Assembly: GCA_034434835.1 (NCBI GenBank)
Contig: DAOTXX010000123.1
Span: forward strand, 1 to 64,000
DNA length: 64,000 nucleotides
Source of the DNA: JBGLNJ01 sp034434835
Lineage (GTDB): Bacteria; Chloroflexota; Anaerolineae; Fen-1058
Direction of reading: 5' to 3'
Shown here: in pieces, positions 58,479-64,000 of the stretch
Layout: every line of letters begins with the position of its first letter
Numbering within the stretch: position 1 is the stretch's first letter
Made by a program: the position numbers and the translations under genes
The notes under the pieces: generated by a model
Database searches by the model: none
Told to the model about the DNA's origin: nothing
What the model saw: only the letters and a program-made list of their open reading frames with translations

Positions 58479-59012
58479 ATGGATAAACAAGACGATCTGA
58501 ATGGAATGATCGAGATCCATGATGAGCAGATTGATGCACAAGACATTGTGCACCGGATTCGCGCCAATATCCACACGCGGCACGAGGTGGCACAGGCGCA
58601 AGGCCTAGACTTTGATGCTTTTGTGGAGGGACAGTATCCCGAAGGCAAAAGACATTTTGATAAGGTGGTGTATCACAATCTGCGGCGCGCGAACGCTACC
58701 TATGACGGTATTACCGTAAAGAAATATGTCAGTCCGCGCTCGGTGCCGCTCGTGGGAAAGTTGGTTCAACGCCTGCGCGGCGTGGCGCACGATCTGGTGA
58801 TTTACTACGTCAATATGTTGGGCAGCAGACAAATGCTGTTCAATGGAGCGCTGGTTCACCTGCTCAACAGCCTGATGGAAGGCCTGGAGCAAGATGCCGC
58901 GCACAATGCGCAAGAGTTGGCGGCCTTGCAGGCACAAGTGCGGGCATTGCGCGCCCAGGTTGCAGAATTGCAGCAGGCTCGTGGTGTGATCTCTGACCAC
59001 GTTGAGGATTGA
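58479..59012 (+). CDS. small amphipathic/coiled-coil protein, locus paralogue 3
   Basis: This 177-aa protein has NGMIEIHDEQIDAQDIVHRIRA near the N-terminus, matching the 171-aa paralogue, then LRRANATYDGI and a SVPLVGKLVQRLRGVAHDLVIYY block. GSRQMLFNGALVHLLNSLM follows and a long Ala/Gln/Leu coiled coil (about 130-170: LAALQAQVRALRAQVAELQ). It has no catalytic motif. It is flanked by GT4 genes on both sides. Confidence 0.78.
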   Translation: MDKQDDLNGMIEIHDEQIDAQDIVHRIRANIHTRHEVAQAQGLDFDAFVEGQYPEGKRHFDKVVYHNLRRANATYDGITVKKYVSPRSVPLVGKLVQRLRGVAHDLVIYYVNMLGSRQMLFNGALVHLLNSLMEGLEQDAAHNAQELAALQAQVRALRAQVAELQQARGVISDHVED

Positions 59013-59039
59013 ACAGGCATCGGTTTCTGGGGAGGCATT

Positions 59040-60116
59040 GTGGGGGTTCGTGCTATTCATCAGGTCATGCCTGGTTTTGTCTATGGAGATGCCCTGGGCA
59101 ATCAGGCGTTTCGCATCCGAGAGTTATTGCGCCAGTGGGGTTTCAAGTCGCAAGTCTATGCACAGTATCGGGACACGCGCATCGCCGATTCGGGTTTGGA
59201 TTATGAGCACTACCATCCTCATCCGGACAATGTGTTGATCTATCATCACTCGATCGGCTCGCCCATTGCCGAGTTTGTGCGAAACCTGTCCGACCGCGTC
59301 GTGATGTATTATCACAACATCACACCAGCGGCCTTTTTTCGCGAGCTGAATCCCGAGTTAGCCGAATTACTCGACCGGGGCCGTCGGGAGCTGGAGTGGT
59401 TTAGGGGGGCACCGTTCGCGCTGGCGGCATCCGAGTACAATCGGCAAGAACTGCTCGCGCTGGGCATCGAACAAGTCAAAGTCTTGCCGTACTTTGTGTA
59501 CCTGGATGAGCTAATTGCTTCAGCATCTAGTCCGGCCGGGCGCGAGGTCGCGGCCCGTTATGCGGATGGATGGATCAATATCTTGTTTGTCGGGCGAGTG
59601 GCTCCGCACAAGCGGCAGGACGATCTCATTCGCGCCTTCAACTATTACCACCGGTTGGTGAATCCTCGATCCCGGTTGATCCTGATCGGCTCCGAGGCTA
59701 ATGCGCCAGGCTACCGCCTTGAGCTGGAATCGCTCATGGATATTCTGGGGCTTGAGCATGTGCACCTTCCTGGCTCAGTTGGGCTGCGTGAGGGCCTGGG
59801 CGGCTATTACAAGGCGGCGAGTGTGTTCCTGTGCTTGAGCGAGCACGAAGGCTTTTGTGTTCCACTGATGGAAGCGATGGCCTTTGATGTACCGGTGATC
59901 GCCTACAACGCGACCGGCGTCCCTTACGCGATGGACGGCGCGGGGGTTCTCGTAAACCGCAAGCGTTACGATGTGATCGGTGAGTTGATAGACCTCGTCG
60001 TGAATGATGTAACTTTGAAACAACGCATTGTGGAGCGCCAGCGCGCGCGGCTGGCAGAGCTTGCGCCAGAGCGTGTGGCTGCTCAATTGCGAGCGCTGAT
60101 CGAGCGTTGGGCGTAA
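59040..60116 (+). CDS. GT4-family glycosyltransferase
   Basis: This 358-aa GT-B enzyme has QVMPGFVYGDALGNQAFRI near the start, the second-domain strand INILFVGRVAPHKRQDDLI and the donor site EHEGFCVPLMEAMAFDVPVIAYNATGVP (in parts: EHEGFCVPLMEAMAFDVP). The start is a GTG at 59040 with GGGGAGG four bases upstream. It is preceded by coiled-coil paralogue 3. Confidence 0.88.
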   Translation: MGVRAIHQVMPGFVYGDALGNQAFRIRELLRQWGFKSQVYAQYRDTRIADSGLDYEHYHPHPDNVLIYHHSIGSPIAEFVRNLSDRVVMYYHNITPAAFFRELNPELAELLDRGRRELEWFRGAPFALAASEYNRQELLALGIEQVKVLPYFVYLDELIASASSPAGREVAARYADGWINILFVGRVAPHKRQDDLIRAFNYYHRLVNPRSRLILIGSEANAPGYRLELESLMDILGLEHVHLPGSVGLREGLGGYYKAASVFLCLSEHEGFCVPLMEAMAFDVPVIAYNATGVPYAMDGAGVLVNRKRYDVIGELIDLVVNDVTLKQRIVERQRARLAELAPERVAAQLRALIERWA

Positions 60117-60253
60117 TGGTGATTTGTTTCTCATAAGATGGAAAAGACACACTCACGAGTCTACGGACAAAACAAGAGACCTATTTGCTCTTGAGGTGGA
60201 GAGGAACCTGGTGTGCGTGGCCAGCCAACAAAGTAGTGATTGAGAGGCAACCT

Positions 60254-61630
60254 ATGAGTTGGATGCAGAAGGTCAAGTCGCTGCTTTATAGATTTCTCAG
60301 GCCCATCGCAGTTTGGTTCTATGATTGGCTCAAGAGTGATATGCCAGATGGACTCCAAGCCCTTCCGGGACGAGTCAACAACAGCCCATCTGTTAGGCTT
60401 ATTGATAATCTTGACGATTTGGACGCTGAACTATTGGAGGTTGACCAAGCGTTTCAGATATCAGACGATGAAGGGCGAAAAAGACTGGCGCAAATCCGCT
60501 ATCAGCTCAAAGGGGATTTCCCCGCCGATCCATACTCACCAGAATATGCTGCTGCCCAGATGCAGATGTATTCGGCCCTATCTGGACGTACTGCTTATGA
60601 CCCTTGGATCAATGAACATTCATCTTTCGATCTCGGACAGGCAAAGTGGTCACCGTTCCCGTATTTCACTCATAGTCCTACAACTGTTGGCGACCAACTC
60701 ATTGCGCAGGGGTTCCTTATTCGTGCTATGAATCTCCGCCCAGGGGCGCGTGTTATCGAATTCGGGCCAGGCTGGGGCAATATCACCTTGCACCTGGCGC
60801 AAATGGGGTACCGCGTTACGGCGGTCGAGATCGAGAAGGATTTTGTAGAACTCATCCGCAGTCGCGCCAGCACTCTGGGCGTGGAGGTCAATTTGGTCAA
60901 CCAAGATATGCTATTGTTCCAGCCATCCGAACAATACGATGCTGCCTTGTTCTTCGAGAGCTTTCATCATTGTGTCGATCATCTTCGTCTATTGCGGAAT
61001 CTCGGTATAATGATTGCGCCGGATGGCCTAATTGCTTTTGCAAGTGAGCCTATTGGCGATTACCCATACCCCTGGGGATTTGTTAGGTCGGATGGCCTCA
61101 CACTGTGGTCAATTCGCAGGTTCGGTTGGTTTGAATTGGGGTTTGACTCATCCTACTTTTTGCGAACACTTTTATTATTCGGCTGGTTACCGCGTCGCCA
61201 TACGAGTGATGTGACACCTATGGCTGATGTCATCATCGCCCGTAAGAGTCAGGGCTACTACAATCCATGTGAACTCACCTTGCCACCTGATGAAGCGATA
61301 ACTTGGGCCTCGCCCGAGCCTGGACATCGTTTCACAACAGCTAAGTCTATAATGAGCTGCGTACAATCCTGTTCAATCAGGGCCATAGAGTTTTGTCTAA
61401 GCAATTTCGCGCCATTCGAACTAAAAGTAACACTTGGTGCTGGCAGAACCGTCCGTCAAGTGAAATTGGCCGGCCAATCGCAAAAGGCCCTCGTCTGTGT
61501 TGAACCGAATGATTGGCAAGGTCAAGTGACAATTTGCAGCCAAACTTGGTGCCCGGCCAAGGTCTATGGCACTACTGATCAACGCACACTTGGTGTAGCT
61601 GTGCACTGGTTACGTCTGTCGGAAGAGTGA
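60254..61630 (+). CDS. class I SAM-dependent methyltransferase of the polysaccharide locus
   Basis: This 458-aa protein has a Rossmann methyltransferase domain (about 165-300) with motif I VIEFGPGWGNITL and the acidic EIEKDFVELI. The N-terminal 120 residues contain a hydrophobic stretch (LLYRFLRPIAVWFYDWL), and a C-terminal beta-type domain (about 360-458) carries Cys-rich segments (MSCVQSCSIRAIEFCLSNF). It probably methylates the glycan, possibly as a chain-ending cap. The ATG at 60254 is preceded by GAGAGG. It is the last enzyme gene before the FG-GAP protein; the 137 bp upstream may carry a promoter, but I could not place one. Confidence 0.82.
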   Translation: MSWMQKVKSLLYRFLRPIAVWFYDWLKSDMPDGLQALPGRVNNSPSVRLIDNLDDLDAELLEVDQAFQISDDEGRKRLAQIRYQLKGDFPADPYSPEYAAAQMQMYSALSGRTAYDPWINEHSSFDLGQAKWSPFPYFTHSPTTVGDQLIAQGFLIRAMNLRPGARVIEFGPGWGNITLHLAQMGYRVTAVEIEKDFVELIRSRASTLGVEVNLVNQDMLLFQPSEQYDAALFFESFHHCVDHLRLLRNLGIMIAPDGLIAFASEPIGDYPYPWGFVRSDGLTLWSIRRFGWFELGFDSSYFLRTLLLFGWLPRRHTSDVTPMADVIIARKSQGYYNPCELTLPPDEAITWASPEPGHRFTTAKSIMSCVQSCSIRAIEFCLSNFAPFELKVTLGAGRTVRQVKLAGQSQKALVCVEPNDWQGQVTICSQTWCPAKVYGTTDQRTLGVAVHWLRLSEE

Positions 61631-61864
61631 TCTCGTCAGCCGACCGGCGTTTCAGACTGGACCAAGTATACCGATTCGTGGGGGACTTTTGCGCTATTGC
61701 ATTGTGCTCTTGGATGTCTTAAGATTGGCAGGATGGAACATTGGTCACAACTCGTATCTTGCTATCGTTTTCTTGAGCGGCGATTAGCAGCCAGAAAAGA
61801 TAGACGGAGAAAGTACAAGAGGCATTGCAGCCTTAGTGGTGACTGTTAGAGTCGAGGTATGATG
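61631..61864. other. intergenic region with a candidate promoter, no gene seen
   Basis: These 234 bp contain TTGCAT (61696-61701) and TAAGAT (61719-61724) at 17-bp spacing, but the leader would be about 135 nt. No open frame of interest is present. Confidence 0.4.
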
Positions 61865-63805
61865 ATGAAAAGGGCATTTCTATCTGCGCTTGTTCTAGTG
61901 ATTTTGCTTCCTCTGGGGCTACCCGGTTTCTCGCCGGTGGTCCATTCTTCCACATCTGCCTTCTCCTCTACCTATTACTCGTTGCCAGGTGGAACCGTGG
62001 ATAAATCCTCACCGACCTTGGCCGATTTGGATGGGGATGGGGTGCCCGAAGTCTTGATTGGCACTACAGCTTGTCGAGCAAGCCCGACAGACGGATCATG
62101 CACGTATGACCAACCCACCGTTCTAGTCGCTATGAGAGGAAATGGGAGTACATGGTGGTCCAGGAATGTAAACGCCCCCATCAACTCGTCACCTGCGGTG
62201 GGGGATATCAACCGTGATGGACATCCGGAGGTTGTCGTCGGCGTTGGCGCGGATGTGGCCGATATGAACCATCAAGGTGGCGTTGTCGCCTACACCTATG
62301 ACGGCCAATTCCTGTGGCGCTTTACTACACAAGATCATTACCCTAACGATGGCTACCCGGAAGGAGTTTTTGCCTCTCCTGCACTGTGTGATGTAGACGG
62401 CGATGGTGACATGGAGATCGCGTTTGGCGCTTGGGATCAGAGGATATATCTGTTGGATCATAATGGCAATTCGCTGTGGAACAATAAACCCGCAGGCTTT
62501 CCTGGCCTTGGATATTATAACGCCGATAGCATCTGGTCGAGTGCCGCTTGCGCCGACCTGAACCGGGATGGGTATCAAGAAATCATTACTGGTGCAGATA
62601 TTAGTGGTGGGGGGATCTTGCCTGATGGAACCCACACTCAGGATGGAGGGTTTCTTTATATTTTTGATAAAGACGGTAACGTTCTCGTGCGCCGGTACCT
62701 TCCAGAAGCCATCTATGCCTCGCCGGCCATAGGTGATCTAAACAGAGATGGCAAATTGGAGATCGTCTCAGGCACCGCCTGGTATTGGTGGAACACACAC
62801 GGACGGACCGAGCAGCCGTATGTTTACGCTTTCGACACAAGTCACGTGTTTGATTCGAGCATGTTTTATTCGGATTCTGCCAAGCTGCCCAACCTGCCAG
62901 GCTGGCCTCAGCTCACCAACTATCCAGGATTCAGCTCGCCTGCATTAGCCGATCTGGACGGAGATGGAGATCTGGAAATTGTCATCGGTACTTCAGATCC
63001 CTTTGGGGGTAACGATGGCATTCCGGGAAATGGAAGCGTTTATGCCTGGCATCATACGGGACAGTCAGTTTCAGGCTGGCCCGTTCATCCTAAAGATCAG
63101 TTTAACAACAATGGTCCGATTTACTCATCTCCGACGATTGCCGATGTGGACAATGATGGAACACTCGAAGTTCTATTCTCTATGATATGGGATGTCCAAG
63201 TCTACAATGCCAATGGCTCGTTTCAGGAAAGACTGCGGACCCTTTGGACAATCTGGGCTTCCCCGGCTATTGGAGACACCAACAATGATGGGAAAGTAGA
63301 GGTATGGATCGGCGGGAGCAAGAATGATGATTCTTCGCATGGATATCTGTGGCGCTTTGAATCAAGCACTTTAGGCATTGGGAGCATGCCCTGGCCCATG
63401 TTTCACCGCGACAGATGGCATACCGGGCGTTACCCTTCCCCGCCGCAGCTCTCGGTCTCGCCCGGTGCTGTGTATGTACTCCACCAGTCCGGCGGGCCAT
63501 GGAATGAGTTTGCCTACCTCACGATTAGCAACATGGGTGACGGCTCCCTCTCGTGGTCGGTTTCCTCCAAGCCAGGCAATGTTACCGTGACCCCTTCCGG
63601 TGGGACAGTGACCACTACGACACAAGCGCAAATCAGTGTTGGGGCGACCGTCTGTACAGGCTGGTGTAACTTGGGCAATATTGTCATCGCTGGGACATCG
63701 GGAGGGAATCCTGTGCTTGGAAGCCCGGCGACAGTTCCGTTCTATCTGTATGTTGGGCAAGTTCACAAAGTGAATTTACCTCTCGTTCTGCGAAACGCAC
63801 AGTAG
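61865..63805 (+). CDS. secreted FG-GAP/VCBS-repeat protein with LPLV tail
   Basis: This 646-aa protein has a signal peptide (LVILLPLGLPGFSPVVHS) and an integrin-like FG-GAP beta-propeller (about 35-540). The propeller has eight calcium-binding loops of the DxDxDGxxEV type (for example DLDGDGVPEV, DINRDGHPEV, DVDGDGDMEI). A beta domain follows (about 550-630: FAYLTISNMGDGSLSWSVSS), and the chain ends HKVNLPLVLRNAQ, an LPxV tail. It should bind calcium and a surface ligand. The ATG at 61865 is chosen because GAGG lies seven bases before it; 61859 and 61862 are also ATGs. Confidence 0.85.
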   Translation: MKRAFLSALVLVILLPLGLPGFSPVVHSSTSAFSSTYYSLPGGTVDKSSPTLADLDGDGVPEVLIGTTACRASPTDGSCTYDQPTVLVAMRGNGSTWWSRNVNAPINSSPAVGDINRDGHPEVVVGVGADVADMNHQGGVVAYTYDGQFLWRFTTQDHYPNDGYPEGVFASPALCDVDGDGDMEIAFGAWDQRIYLLDHNGNSLWNNKPAGFPGLGYYNADSIWSSAACADLNRDGYQEIITGADISGGGILPDGTHTQDGGFLYIFDKDGNVLVRRYLPEAIYASPAIGDLNRDGKLEIVSGTAWYWWNTHGRTEQPYVYAFDTSHVFDSSMFYSDSAKLPNLPGWPQLTNYPGFSSPALADLDGDGDLEIVIGTSDPFGGNDGIPGNGSVYAWHHTGQSVSGWPVHPKDQFNNNGPIYSSPTIADVDNDGTLEVLFSMIWDVQVYNANGSFQERLRTLWTIWASPAIGDTNNDGKVEVWIGGSKNDDSSHGYLWRFESSTLGIGSMPWPMFHRDRWHTGRYPSPPQLSVSPGAVYVLHQSGGPWNEFAYLTISNMGDGSLSWSVSSKPGNVTVTPSGGTVTTTTQAQISVGATVCTGWCNLGNIVIAGTSGGNPVLGSPATVPFYLYVGQVHKVNLPLVLRNAQ

Positions 63806-63813
63806 GCCTGTAC

Positions 63814-64000
63814 ATGCGTATTTTGCATGTTGTTCAGCGCTACTGGCCTGCGCGCGGCGGCGCGGAAATTCACCTGGGCGAAATCTCGGCACGCCTGGCC
63901 GCCGAGGGCCATCAGGTCACGGTGGCGACCACCGATGCGCTGGATTTTGAATTGTTCTGGGATCCCAATCGCCGCCGTGTGCCGGAGAGAGAAAGCCAGC
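63814..64000 (+). CDS. GT4-family glycosyltransferase, N-terminal fragment cut by the window end
   Basis: The frame opens with MRILHVVQRYWPARGGAEIH and continues LGEISARLAAEGHQVTVATT, the standard N-terminus of GT4 enzymes. It begins nine bases after the FG-GAP gene stop and remains open to the last base of the window, so only about 62 codons are visible. The polysaccharide locus therefore continues to the right. Confidence 0.85.
   Translation, partial: MRILHVVQRYWPARGGAEIHLGEISARLAAEGHQVTVATTDALDFELFWDPNRRRVPERESQ

Overview
The window reads as a chromosomal segment of a Chloroflexota bacterium, most likely class Anaerolineae or a relative. This is inferred from family content, not from a marker gene: ECF sigma factors paired with DUF5667/DUF5666-type membrane proteins, paired DUF881 proteins, FmdB, an SLC13 carrier with two RCK_C domains, a PMT/DUF2723/DUF4012-rich polysaccharide locus, and secreted proteins ending in an LPxV(x)R/K-like tail. 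No rRNA, phage, transposase or CRISPR array was found. One tRNA is present, a selenocysteine tRNA at 16300-16393.

Layout. 59-4083 (minus): sugar ABC transporter (permease, single-domain ATPase, double-headed binding lipoprotein). 4420-5514: a REC-LuxR-REC regulator. 5549-7488: a YccF protein and a divergent pair of DUF881 proteins with a strong, apparently leaderless promoter. 7564-9070: FmdB and a serine-palmitoyltransferase-like PLP enzyme. 9224-15737: two ECF sigma/membrane-regulator modules around an eight-repeat DUF5666-like secreted protein and a Nudix hydrolase. 15838-16599: a hairpin-rich inverted-repeat element and tRNA-Sec. 16600-18254: a Zn/Mn-type ABC ATPase and permease without a binding protein. 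18257-23871: a GT39-like protein, a DUF4258/YgiT toxin-antitoxin-like module, a decayed methionine aminopeptidase, a membrane protein and a glycosidase-like protein. 23930-29353: nucleoside kinase, divergent deoC, EamA transporter and SLC13 carrier. 29408-32572: a third ECF module and a NapH-like polyferredoxin with a small secreted partner. 32886-37370: a 13-Asp-box lipoprotein, its NarL-type regulator and an unknown protein.

37565-64000 (all plus strand) is a large polysaccharide and surface-protein locus. Its first seven genes are joined by six consecutive NTGA overlaps: Wzy/WaaL-like ligase, small membrane protein, AglD/LPG-synthase-like protein, GT2-phosphoglycosyltransferase fusion, DUF2723 protein, DUF4012 protein and a Pro/Thr-rich anchored protein. 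Secreted glycosidase-like proteins follow, then a GT39-like protein, a Wzt-type ATPase with a C-terminal carbohydrate-binding-type domain, five GT4 enzymes (the last cut by the window end), a GT-C protein, a SAM methyltransferase and an FG-GAP protein.

The most unusual signals are: three small paralogous proteins (123, 171 and 177 aa) with a hydrophobic/amphipathic block and a coiled coil, interleaved with the glycosyltransferases; the recurrent LPxV tail with an RQTVPT linker on secreted proteins; and the combination of Wzt, methyltransferase and separate coiled-coil proteins, which recalls the WbdD chain-terminator logic of ABC-dependent O-antigens but with the parts on separate genes. Start sites were revised where overlaps or Shine-Dalgarno sequences argue for GTG/TTG or internal ATG starts.
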